Source: JAAYTL01 sp031460505
GTDB taxonomy: Bacteria; Bacillota; Clostridia; Tissierellales; Tissierellaceae
Length of the DNA: 64,000 bases
NCBI GenBank assembly: GCA_031460505.1
Contig: JAVKTT010000006.1
Coordinates: forward strand, 66,732 to 130,731
Direction of reading: 5' to 3'
Shown here: one piece after another, positions 16,279-24,431 of the stretch
Numbering within the stretch: the stretch's first letter is position 1
Layout: every line of letters begins with the position of its first letter
The notes under the pieces: generated by a model
Seen by the model: the letters and a program-made list of their open reading frames with translations, nothing else
What the model was told of the DNA's origin: nothing
Database searches by the model: none
Position numbers and translations under genes: made by a program

Positions 16279-17965
16279 TAGAATGAAGAAATCTATTTAT
16301 ATACGAATGTTTAGTGTTTTTTTAGCGACTTATCTATTGTTGATGGTAGGTTTTTCTGTATTCCTAGTTTCCAAGGAAAAGAAGACAGTTGATAGAGAGC
16401 TTGCCTTACACTCTACACAAATTAGCAATAGAGTAGTGGAAAATTTACAAGGTCATCTTGACTCGAATAATCAGATTGCAGATATATATAAAATTAAAAA
16501 GAATTTTGTAAATAAACCTATTTATGTTGGCATATTTGATGTTCCTGAAGTTGCCTTATTTACAAGTGACTATGAGCTTCTATATAATACAAATGATTAC
16601 TGGAGATGCGCCTATAATGTAATTGATGGAAATACTCATTCTATAAGATATGGATTGTTAAATCCTAAGGATTGGTTTAGTGAAGAAGAAATAAAAGAGC
16701 TTGAAAATTATATATATACCAATCCAAAAGCAAAAAAAATTGGTGACCTGGATGGATATTTACTGAGTATATACGGTTTGTGGATGGACAATGAAGTGCT
16801 GATTCCAGACAAGATAGTCGTTTCTCCTATGTATGCTACTGATTTCGATGAAAATAGGAAAGTGGTTTCAAGTAGTGCAGACCGTAAAGATAATAGAGTC
16901 TACAGTTCAAATTATAGGAATATGAGGAATTTACCATATTTTGAACATGGTGGCATAATGCAAGAATACAATGTTCAGAATAATGAAAATCGGGATGAAA
17001 TCAGACAAATGGTAACTGAACAGTCAAAGTTAAATAAATCTGTACAAGAGATCCTTGAATCCACAACTTCTAGAGAACGAGTAAATTCACTAATCTATCG
17101 TTACTATATGATAGTACCTTATCAGAACAGTGTCACAATATTAGGCGAGAATAGTTTCCATAGTGATTTTTGGACAGCAGTTGGACTAGATATCAATATA
17201 GGAGAACGAATCTCTTCTACTCTGCTATATGTTTGGATCTCATGCTTGTTTATATTTATCATTGCTGCATATATTCTCTCTAGACAAAGCTATAAAACCT
17301 ACTTAATAGGAGCACAACTGGAAAAACAACGTAAAGAAATGACCGATGCACTTGCACACGATTTGAAAACCCCTTTAAGTATTATCTCAGGATATGCACA
17401 AAACTTACAAGAAAACATTCACACTGAGAAAAGAAATGATTATGCAAACCATATCAATGAAAATGTAGGTAGAATGGATAAAATCATACGCCAGATGCTT
17501 GAGATGAGTAGGATTGAATCAGATTCCTTGGACTTAAAACTTATAGATATATCCCTTGCTGAGATATCCAATGAGATTATTAACCGTTATAAGCAAGTTT
17601 GTGATGATAAGCATATATCTATCACTATTGAAGGAAATGCTGATGTAAAAGCAGATAATTCCCTAATAGAGAGAGTGATTGATAACTTTATGGTCAATGC
17701 CATTGATAACACCCCAGAAGATGGCAGAATTAATATAAAAATATCAAGCAAAAAATTTGAAATATATAATAGTGGCAGCCACATACCAGAAGATAAGATT
17801 AAGGAAATATGGTTGCCCTATAAAAAAGGTAATGTAGAGCGTGACAATACAAGAGGCACTGGTTTAGGGCTAGCTATTTCACGAACAATTTTTGAGTTGC
17901 ACAAATTCTCATATGGTGCTAATAACGACGATGACGGTGTAACATTTTGGTTTAAATGGGTATAG
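16268..17965 (+). CDS. Sensor histidine kinase
   Basis: The 565-residue membrane kinase has one span at about 10-32, a large extracytoplasmic region (about 35-310), a second span at about 315-337, then HisKA with the phospho-accepting His364 (DALAHDLKTPLSIISGY). The ATPase domain follows: N box (IDNFMVNAIDNTPEDG), G1 (NSGSHIPEDK), F-box region (EIWLPYKKG) and G2 (GTGLGLAIS). The external domain of about 275 residues is large and not recognised; it holds KKIGDLDGYLLSIYGLWMD. It is translationally coupled to the regulator by an 11-bp overlap. The signal sensed is unknown. Confidence 0.95.
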   Translation: MKSNRMKKSIYIRMFSVFLATYLLLMVGFSVFLVSKEKKTVDRELALHSTQISNRVVENLQGHLDSNNQIADIYKIKKNFVNKPIYVGIFDVPEVALFTSDYELLYNTNDYWRCAYNVIDGNTHSIRYGLLNPKDWFSEEEIKELENYIYTNPKAKKIGDLDGYLLSIYGLWMDNEVLIPDKIVVSPMYATDFDENRKVVSSSADRKDNRVYSSNYRNMRNLPYFEHGGIMQEYNVQNNENRDEIRQMVTEQSKLNKSVQEILESTTSRERVNSLIYRYYMIVPYQNSVTILGENSFHSDFWTAVGLDINIGERISSTLLYVWISCLFIFIIAAYILSRQSYKTYLIGAQLEKQRKEMTDALAHDLKTPLSIISGYAQNLQENIHTEKRNDYANHINENVGRMDKIIRQMLEMSRIESDSLDLKLIDISLAEISNEIINRYKQVCDDKHISITIEGNADVKADNSLIERVIDNFMVNAIDNTPEDGRINIKISSKKFEIYNSGSHIPEDKIKEIWLPYKKGNVERDNTRGTGLGLAISRTIFELHKFSYGANNDDDGVTFWFKWV

Positions 17966-17967
17966 AG

Positions 17968-18014
17968 AAACCCTCCTTATTTGCTATGATAAGTAAATAA
18001 GGAGGGTTTTTATA
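17968..18014 (+). terminator. Intrinsic terminator of the two-component operon
   Basis: AAACCCTCCTTATTT (17968-17982) and AAATAAGGAGGGTTT (17995-18009) make a 15-bp perfect stem with a 12-nt loop followed by T residues. It starts three bases after the kinase stop codon. Confidence 0.92.
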
Positions 18015-18038
18015 TCAAATAATACCAAACATTATGAA
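18015..18038 (-). pseudogene. Remnant of a CPBP-protease gene 3' end
   Basis: 22 bp at 18017-18038 are identical to 14743-14764, the last codons of the CPBP protease gene. Read on the minus strand both encode GFIMFGII followed by a stop (TAA in the intact gene, TGA here). The remnant lies right after the T run of a terminator, as the intact 3' end does. Confidence 0.5.
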
Positions 18039-18048
18039 GCCATATGTC

Positions 18049-19347
18049 CTACCTATACCTCTCTCTATAATACTCCACATTTCTGCCTACCTTATCCAAC
18101 AGCTTTGTAAATAAATATATTTCATCATAAGTATTATATAATCCTAAACTTATCCTTACTAATCCAGGTTTTGGACAGTTTTCATTACTTCTATACCTTT
18201 CCATAACTTCATCAGAGATATTCAATAGTTTTTGCACATATGGTTGAGCACAGAAACATCCATTTCTGACTCCTATACCGCCTTCACTTCCTAAAATATT
18301 TGCTAGTTGTTCATGATGTAGCCCATCTATATTAAATGATATGATTGATACCTTGTTATCTGTATCGAAATCATCATAAATGGCTAGATTTGGTATATCT
18401 CTCATCAAATTTAGTGCGTATACTGTTAGATTTCTTTCGTGTGCTTCTATATTTTCCATACCTATGGACATTAGTGTCTTGATACTTTCTGATAATGCTA
18501 CAACTCCCATTAGATTTGGTGTGCCTGCCTCCTCTTTTTCTGGTGGATCTGCCCATATGGTATTTTTCATGGATACATATTTTATTGTTCCGCCACCGAT
18601 ATGTTCTGAATATCCTTTCTCAAAGGTACTCTTAGGTGCTACTAGTACTCCTGTCCCAAAGGGAGCATACATCTTGTGAGCTGAAAATGCTAAGTAATCT
18701 ATATGCTCTTCACTATTGATATGTTTCATATCAAAGGGGCTATGAGGAATTAACTGAGCACCATCTACTAATATCTTTGCTCCGTATCTATGGACTATTT
18801 TGGCTATTTCATGAATAGGATTAGTATATCCTGTAACATTAGATGCTCCTGACACAGCTACTAACCCTACTCTACCATTATAATATCTAAGCTTATATTC
18901 TAAATCTGCTAAAGATAATCTACCAAATGAATCAACTTTTACATAATCTGTACTGTATTTATATTTCCAAGGTAATAAGTTGGAATGATGCTCCATATAT
19001 GTGGATAAAACTATCTTTCCTTGTAATTCATCCTGTAATCTATAGGATAATTTGTTGATACATTCTGTTGTGTTCTTCAAAAATATTACTGTATGGTAGT
19101 CCTTATCTCCCTTTATATAATCTAGTACAACATCCCTTCCCCTTTCATAATACTGTGATGATATCTTTGACTTATATCCTGCTCCCCTATGTACTGAGGA
19201 ATAATCTGGTGCAAATCTCACAATTTCATTTAATACAGATTTAAAAGGAGGAGTTGTTGCTGCATTATCAAAATTTATATAGTTTACTTCACTACCATTA
19301 TCTAATCTAGTGGTACTATCCCAACCAACAACCAAATCTCTAAACAT
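18049..19347 (-). CDS. Class V aminotransferase (cysteine desulfurase-like, PLP enzyme)
   Basis: The protein has 432 residues from the ATG at 19347, which has GAGGTG six bases upstream (a GTG at 19356 is less likely). It has the fold-type I, class V pattern: NFDNAATTPP near the N-terminus, MEHHSNLLPW at about residues 118-127 (His stacking on PLP), VDGAQLIPH (Asp binding the pyridine N), and SAHKMYAPFGTG with the Schiff-base lysine near residue 225. GVRNGCFCAQP near 355 holds cysteines where SufS/IscS carry the catalytic Cys. The family covers desulfurases, selenocysteine lyases and others; no Fe-S scaffold gene is adjacent, so the substrate is open. Confidence 0.85.
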   Translation of the reverse strand: MFRDLVVGWDSTTRLDNGSEVNYINFDNAATTPPFKSVLNEIVRFAPDYSSVHRGAGYKSKISSQYYERGRDVVLDYIKGDKDYHTVIFLKNTTECINKLSYRLQDELQGKIVLSTYMEHHSNLLPWKYKYSTDYVKVDSFGRLSLADLEYKLRYYNGRVGLVAVSGASNVTGYTNPIHEIAKIVHRYGAKILVDGAQLIPHSPFDMKHINSEEHIDYLAFSAHKMYAPFGTGVLVAPKSTFEKGYSEHIGGGTIKYVSMKNTIWADPPEKEEAGTPNLMGVVALSESIKTLMSIGMENIEAHERNLTVYALNLMRDIPNLAIYDDFDTDNKVSIISFNIDGLHHEQLANILGSEGGIGVRNGCFCAQPYVQKLLNISDEVMERYRSNENCPKPGLVRISLGLYNTYDEIYLFTKLLDKVGRNVEYYRERYR

Positions 19348-19534
19348 TTTTATCACCTCATATCTATCACTATTACTATTTTATTAACAATGATGGTTTT
19401 GGTGTCAATTTAGATAATAATATGATTTACAATATATGGTTACAATACAGTGACAATAGCGTTTTTCAATTGTATTTGAAATTTATTTATGATAATGTAT
19501 AAAATAATTAGAACTTGTTAAAAGAGGTGTGGGT

Positions 19535-20518
19535 ATGAGTATTAAAAGAAAGTTTCTTATAACTTTTATAATTTCAAGTATAGTATTTTCCTTTGTATTT
19601 ATAAATTTAAACAATAACAATTATTTTGATAACGATGATAATCCTACTATTGCAATAGATGATGAAAATAATGATGACATTGAAAACGAACTAGAAAAAA
19701 CCGAGAAAATCAAACCTAAGAATAAGGATGAAATATTGTTTTTACTTTTAGGGATGGACTCATATGATTTATCAAAAGCTAGTAGAGGTAGAACAGACAC
19801 CATGATACTTACTAGTTTCAACTTTAAAACTGGTGATATCAAGATGATGTCTATACCAAGGGATACAAAAGTACTTATCAGAGATGATTTAGACCAAATA
19901 AATCATGCCCATGCATATGGCGGTATTGATTTAACCTTAGCCACTGTAAGAGATTTTCTAAATGTAGATGTTGAGCATTTCGTAAAGATAGATTACAAAG
20001 CTGTTGAAAAGATTGTAGAGGATATTGGTGGAGTAGAAATCGATGTACCTAGAAGAATGAAATATGACGATACTACTAAGGGTATGGAATTTCATGTAGA
20101 TTTACAAAAAGGGCCACAAACTCTTGATGGTGATCAAGCTATCCAATTCTTAAGATGGAGAAAAAACAATGATGGTACAGGTTACCCTGAAGGTGATGTT
20201 GGAAGAGTTCAAGCTCAGCAAATGTTTCTTAAAGAAATGGTCAAGCAAACTCTAAAGCCAAAGAATATCTTGAAAATAGATAAACTAGCTAAGACATATT
20301 TTGATTATGTAGATACGAATATTCCTTTAGATACAGTCTTAAAAGCTGCATGGGCAGCGAGAAAAGTTGATATGGAAAATATGGTAACTACTACAATCCC
20401 TGGTGAAGGAGATGGACGTAAATATTATATTTATCACAGGGAAGAACTTGATAATGTTGTGGCTGATATGTTTGGGGAATTTTTAATAGAAGATGCAAAA
20501 GTCGGAAGGACTAATTAA
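19535..20518 (+). CDS. LytR-CpsA-Psr family glycopolymer transferase
   Basis: The 327-residue membrane-anchored protein starts at ATG 19535 after AAGAGGTG (an in-frame GTG at 19529 overlaps the ribosome site). It has a signal anchor at about residues 6-24, an acidic low-complexity stalk (about 28-60), then an LCP domain (about 70-230) with LLLGMDSYD, SRGRTDTMIL, SIPRDTKVLI and DGDQAIQFLRWR. The conserved Arg and Asp residues bind lipid pyrophosphate. LCP enzymes attach teichoic-type or capsular polymers to peptidoglycan, and could attach the polymer made by the 35.8-44.6 kb cluster. TTGAAA and TATAAA with a 16-bp gap lie upstream as a possible promoter. Confidence 0.93.
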   Translation: MSIKRKFLITFIISSIVFSFVFINLNNNNYFDNDDNPTIAIDDENNDDIENELEKTEKIKPKNKDEILFLLLGMDSYDLSKASRGRTDTMILTSFNFKTGDIKMMSIPRDTKVLIRDDLDQINHAHAYGGIDLTLATVRDFLNVDVEHFVKIDYKAVEKIVEDIGGVEIDVPRRMKYDDTTKGMEFHVDLQKGPQTLDGDQAIQFLRWRKNNDGTGYPEGDVGRVQAQQMFLKEMVKQTLKPKNILKIDKLAKTYFDYVDTNIPLDTVLKAAWAARKVDMENMVTTTIPGEGDGRKYYIYHREELDNVVADMFGEFLIEDAKVGRTN

Positions 20519-20535
20519 TCCTTCCGACTTTTATA
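20497..20535 (+). terminator. Intrinsic terminator of the LCP gene
   Basis: AAAAGTCGGAAGGA (20497-20510) and TCCTTCCGACTTTT (20519-20532) form a 14-bp stem with an 8-nt loop. It overlaps the last codons of the LCP gene. Confidence 0.9.
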
Positions 20536-20540
20536 TATCC

Positions 20541-20603
20541 TGTCATTCTGAGATAACGAAGAATCTTAAGCTCTAAGATCCTTCACATTCGTTCAGGATG
20601 ACA
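20541..20603. repeat. 63-bp extragenic palindromic element
   Basis: TGTCATTCTGA at the left end pairs with TCAGGATGACA at the right end (one G-U type mismatch). An inner pair, CGAAGAATCTTA and TAAGATCCTTC, extends the hairpin. Elements of this TGTCATTCTGAG / CAGGATGACA type recur between genes of many clostridial and other genomes as small non-coding palindromes; that is from memory. It lies between the convergent LCP and hydroxyacid dehydrogenase genes. Confidence 0.7.
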
Positions 20604-20624
20604 ATATATGGAATTCTTTAATCC

Positions 20625-21578
20625 CTACAGAACAACGTTTTGTGGAGTGCCTTCCATCCAACCATCTACATTTCCAAATGCTATGTGTGCCCTTCTTACC
20701 ATTGCTTCTTCTGTTGCAAATCCTATATGTGGTGTTAGAATAGCATTCTTACTATTCAATAATGAGTACTCACTAGGAATCGGTGGCTCCATATCGAATA
20801 CATCTATACCTGCTCCTGCTATCCATCCTTCATTAAGTGCCTTTGCTAGTGCATCATTATCTACTATTGGTCCTCTTGCGGTATTTATTAGTAGTGCATC
20901 TTTTTTCATCAATTTAAGTTTATCTTCATTGATTAGACTTCTAGTGCCACTAGTTAGCGGAAGATGGACTGTGACTATGTCACTTTCTTTAAGGACATCA
21001 TCTAATTCCATATATTTAACACCTGCATTTACAAGTTCTTCATCTTTGCTTCTATTATATGCTAAGACTTCACAACCAAAGGCAAGTCCTAAATTTGCAA
21101 CCTTTTTACCAATAGCTCCAGTACCTATTACTCCTAGGGTTTTACCGTATAGGTCATTTTGTCTATATCCAGCCATAGTACCACCATCTCTAGTGACTTT
21201 ATCTAAGGTCACTATCTTTCTTAAAAGTGATATCATAAGGCCATATGCCAGTTCTGCTACAGAATGAGTACTATAGCCAGCAGCATTGCTTACAGAAATT
21301 CCTTTTTCTTTACAAATCTCTAAATCAACATGGTCATAACCTGTAAAAGCTACTGAGATCATCTTTAGATTATCTGCTGCCTCTATAACCTCTCTTTTAA
21401 GTGGTGAGTTTGCAATTATTAGTGCATCTGTATCTTTGACTCTTTCCTTTAATATTTCTATATCGGAAGTCTTCTCATTATGAATAATCAATTCATGACC
21501 TTTGTCAGTAATTGGTTTTGCAATATTTCTTAACTCCTCCTCAGAGACACCTAATGGTTCTAAAACAGTAATTTTCAA
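20625..21578 (-). CDS. D-2-hydroxyacid dehydrogenase (NAD-dependent)
   Basis: The 317-residue protein has the two-domain formate/glycerate dehydrogenase fold. The Rossmann motif GTGAIGKKV lies near residue 150. The catalytic triad is visible as Arg in NTARGPIVD, Glu in DMEPPIP and His in TPHIGF. The motif VHLPLTSGTRSLI is typical of phosphoglycerate and hydroxypyruvate dehydrogenase relatives. It reversibly reduces a 2-keto acid to a D-2-hydroxy acid; the substrate is unknown. The start is a TTG at 21578 after AAAGGAGAG. It begins 17 bp after uvrA, so it may be carried on the SOS-controlled uvrBA transcript. Confidence 0.92.
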   Translation of the reverse strand: MKITVLEPLGVSEEELRNIAKPITDKGHELIIHNEKTSDIEILKERVKDTDALIIANSPLKREVIEAADNLKMISVAFTGYDHVDLEICKEKGISVSNAAGYSTHSVAELAYGLMISLLRKIVTLDKVTRDGGTMAGYRQNDLYGKTLGVIGTGAIGKKVANLGLAFGCEVLAYNRSKDEELVNAGVKYMELDDVLKESDIVTVHLPLTSGTRSLINEDKLKLMKKDALLINTARGPIVDNDALAKALNEGWIAGAGIDVFDMEPPIPSEYSLLNSKNAILTPHIGFATEEAMVRRAHIAFGNVDGWMEGTPQNVVL

Positions 21579-21595
21579 TTGATTGCTCTCCTTTC

Positions 21596-24418
21596 TTAAT
21601 CTAAAACATTTTTTAAAAACTTACCTGTGTAAGATTCTTTACATTGACTTACTTCTTCGGGAGTACCAGTGACTACTATAGTTCCTCCACCGTCTCCTCC
21701 TTCAGGTCCTAAATCTATTATATAATCTGCTGTCTTTATAACATCTAGATTATGTTCTATAACTATTATTGAATTACCTTCTTCAACTAATTGATTAAGG
21801 ACATTCACCAATCTATGGATATCTGCAGCATGTAGACCAGTTGTTGGTTCATCTAGTATATAGATGGTCCTACCCGTTGACATTCTAGAAAGTTCTGTAG
21901 CTAGTTTGACTCTTTGAGCTTCTCCACCAGATAATTCTGTAGATGATTGGCCAATCTTTATATACCCTAGTCCTACATCGTATAATGTCTGTAATTTGCG
22001 ACTTATCTTAGGTTGATTTTCGAAGAACTTAACTCCTTCTTCTACAGTCATTTCTAAAACATCTGCAATAGTCTTGCCTTTGTATTTAACTTGAAGGGTT
22101 TCCCTATTATACCTCTTACCCTTACATACTTCACAAGGAACATAAACATCAGGTAAAAAGTGCATTTCTACCTTTAGTATTCCATCACCTTTACAAGCTT
22201 CACATCTACCGCCTTTAACATTGAAAGAAAATCTACCCTTTTTATAGCCTCTTAGTTTAGATTCATTTGTCATGGCGAAGACATCTCTTATAGCATCAAA
22301 TACACCTGTATAAGTAGCTGGGTTTGATCTTGGACTTCTACCTATAGGACTTTGGTCTATGGCTATTACCTTATCTAAATGCTCTATACCTTTTATCTCT
22401 TTATGCTTTCCAGGTCTTGTCTTTGCATGATTTAATTTTGCTTGTAATGATTTGTATAAGATTTCATTGACTAAGGATGATTTACCAGAACCTGACACTC
22501 CAGTTACAGCAGTTAATACACCTAGCGGTATCTTTACATCTATATTTTTTAAATTGTTTTCTTTGGCCCCAATTACTTCAAGCCATTTGCCATTAGGTTG
22601 TCTTCTTGTCTCTGGAACTTCTATCTTTAATTTATGAGATAGATATTGTCCTGTTATAGAATCTGGATTGTTCTTTATTTCTTCCACTGTGCCTTGGGCT
22701 ACGACGGTTCCACCATGTATCCCTGCTCCTGGGCCTATATCTACGATGTAATCTGCCATATACATAGTATCTTCATCATGCTCTACTACTATCAAAGTAT
22801 TGCCTAAATCTGTTAAGTCTCTTAATGCCTTTAATAGTTTTTCATTATCTCTCTGATGTAGTCCTATACTAGGCTCATCTAGTACATAAACTACTCCGAC
22901 TAGACTAGAGCCGATCTGAGTTGCTAACCTTATTCTTTGAGACTCACCACCAGACAAGCTTCCTGCCATTCGTGACAGAGTTAGATAATTTAGTCCGACT
23001 TGTTCTAAAAATTTCAATCTTTCATTGACTTCAACTAGTATCTGTTCCCCTATTTTTTGTTGCTTTTCCGTCAATGATAATTTCTCAAAGAATTCTATAG
23101 ATTTTGATATAGATAAATCTGTAACCTCTATAATATTTAATCCATTTATCTTAACAGATAGTACATCTTCCCTAAGTCTATTTCCATGACAATCAGGGCA
23201 TGGGTTATCTGCCATAAAGTCTTCTATTTTGTCTTTCATTGCATTAGAGGCTGTTGATTTATATCTTCTTTCTAAGTTATTGACTATTCCTTCAAATGTA
23301 CCTTTATAGTTTCTAATACCTTCTTGGAAGTGACTATCAAATTCAAAGCTTATTTCTCTATTAGTTCCATATAAAATTTCATCTATCAACTTCTTTGGTG
23401 CATCCTTCAATGGCTTATCTGTACTAAATCCATTATCTTTAGCTAAGGTTTTAAATATTTGATAATAATATGTTCCTTCAGCAGAACCACTATATGGAGC
23501 TAATCCACCTTCATCAATACTTAGTTCTTTGTTTGGTATAATAAGGTCTGGATCAATGTTCTTATGAAATCCTAATCCATTACATGTTGGACACATACCA
23601 AATGGATTATTGAAAGAGAACATTCTAGGTTCTAATTCTTCCATTGATATATTGCAGTCCGGACAAGAAAGCTTTTGACTGAAGGTCATTCTCTCTTTAT
23701 CCAATACATCTACAACAACTAAATCATCAACTAAAGAAAAAGCAGTTTCTAGTGAGTCCACAAGTCTAGCCTCAATTCCTTCCTTGATTACTATTCTATC
23801 AACTACAATTTCAATAGTATGGTTTTTATTCTTATCTAATTTTATATCTTCTGATACATCACGACTTTCTCCATCAATGATTACTCTAACATATCCTTCT
23901 TTTCTAATGTTTTCTATTACCTTAACATGACCACCTTTTTTACCTCTTACTACAGGCGCCAGTATTTGAATCCTAGTTCTCTCTTCTAATTTCATCAAAC
24001 TATCAACCATTTGATCTATTGTTTGGCTAGATATCTCTCTTCCACATTTAGGACAAAATGGAGTACCAATTCTAGCATATAGTAGTCTTAAATAGTCATA
24101 GATTTCAGTAACAGTACCTACTGTTGAACGAGGATTTCTGTTTGTAGTCTTTTGGTCAATTGAAATTGATGGTGATAATCCTTCAATATACTCAACATCT
24201 GGTTTGTCCATCTGACCAAGAAACTGCCTAGCATAACTAGACAGAGACTCTACGTATCTTCTCTGCCCTTCAGCATATATGGTATCAAAGGCCAAGGATG
24301 ATTTCCCAGAACCACTCAATCCTGTAAATACTACAAACTTGTTTCTAGGAATTTCTAAACTAACATTTTTAAGATTGTTAGCCTTGGCTCCTCTGATAAT
24401 TATCTTATCTTTTGTCAT
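21596..24418 (-). CDS. uvrA: Excinuclease ABC subunit A
   Basis: UvrA is the damage-recognising ATPase of nucleotide excision repair and loads UvrB. The protein is 940 residues from the ATG at 24418, eight bases after GAGGTGG; an in-frame GTG at 24430 is inside that site. Two ABC modules are seen: Walker A GLSGSGKSS near residue 30 and GVSGSGKSS near 640, and signature motifs LSGGESQRIRLA and LSGGEAQRVKLA. Zinc-binding modules appear as CPKCGRE, CPDCNIS...CPTCNG and CEACKGDG...CEVCKG. uvrB lies 13 bp upstream in the same operon. Confidence 0.98.
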   Translation of the reverse strand: MTKDKIIIRGAKANNLKNVSLEIPRNKFVVFTGLSGSGKSSLAFDTIYAEGQRRYVESLSSYARQFLGQMDKPDVEYIEGLSPSISIDQKTTNRNPRSTVGTVTEIYDYLRLLYARIGTPFCPKCGREISSQTIDQMVDSLMKLEERTRIQILAPVVRGKKGGHVKVIENIRKEGYVRVIIDGESRDVSEDIKLDKNKNHTIEIVVDRIVIKEGIEARLVDSLETAFSLVDDLVVVDVLDKERMTFSQKLSCPDCNISMEELEPRMFSFNNPFGMCPTCNGLGFHKNIDPDLIIPNKELSIDEGGLAPYSGSAEGTYYYQIFKTLAKDNGFSTDKPLKDAPKKLIDEILYGTNREISFEFDSHFQEGIRNYKGTFEGIVNNLERRYKSTASNAMKDKIEDFMADNPCPDCHGNRLREDVLSVKINGLNIIEVTDLSISKSIEFFEKLSLTEKQQKIGEQILVEVNERLKFLEQVGLNYLTLSRMAGSLSGGESQRIRLATQIGSSLVGVVYVLDEPSIGLHQRDNEKLLKALRDLTDLGNTLIVVEHDEDTMYMADYIVDIGPGAGIHGGTVVAQGTVEEIKNNPDSITGQYLSHKLKIEVPETRRQPNGKWLEVIGAKENNLKNIDVKIPLGVLTAVTGVSGSGKSSLVNEILYKSLQAKLNHAKTRPGKHKEIKGIEHLDKVIAIDQSPIGRSPRSNPATYTGVFDAIRDVFAMTNESKLRGYKKGRFSFNVKGGRCEACKGDGILKVEMHFLPDVYVPCEVCKGKRYNRETLQVKYKGKTIADVLEMTVEEGVKFFENQPKISRKLQTLYDVGLGYIKIGQSSTELSGGEAQRVKLATELSRMSTGRTIYILDEPTTGLHAADIHRLVNVLNQLVEEGNSIIVIEHNLDVIKTADYIIDLGPEGGDGGGTIVVTGTPEEVSQCKESYTGKFLKNVLD

Positions 24419-24431
24419 TATATTGTCCACC

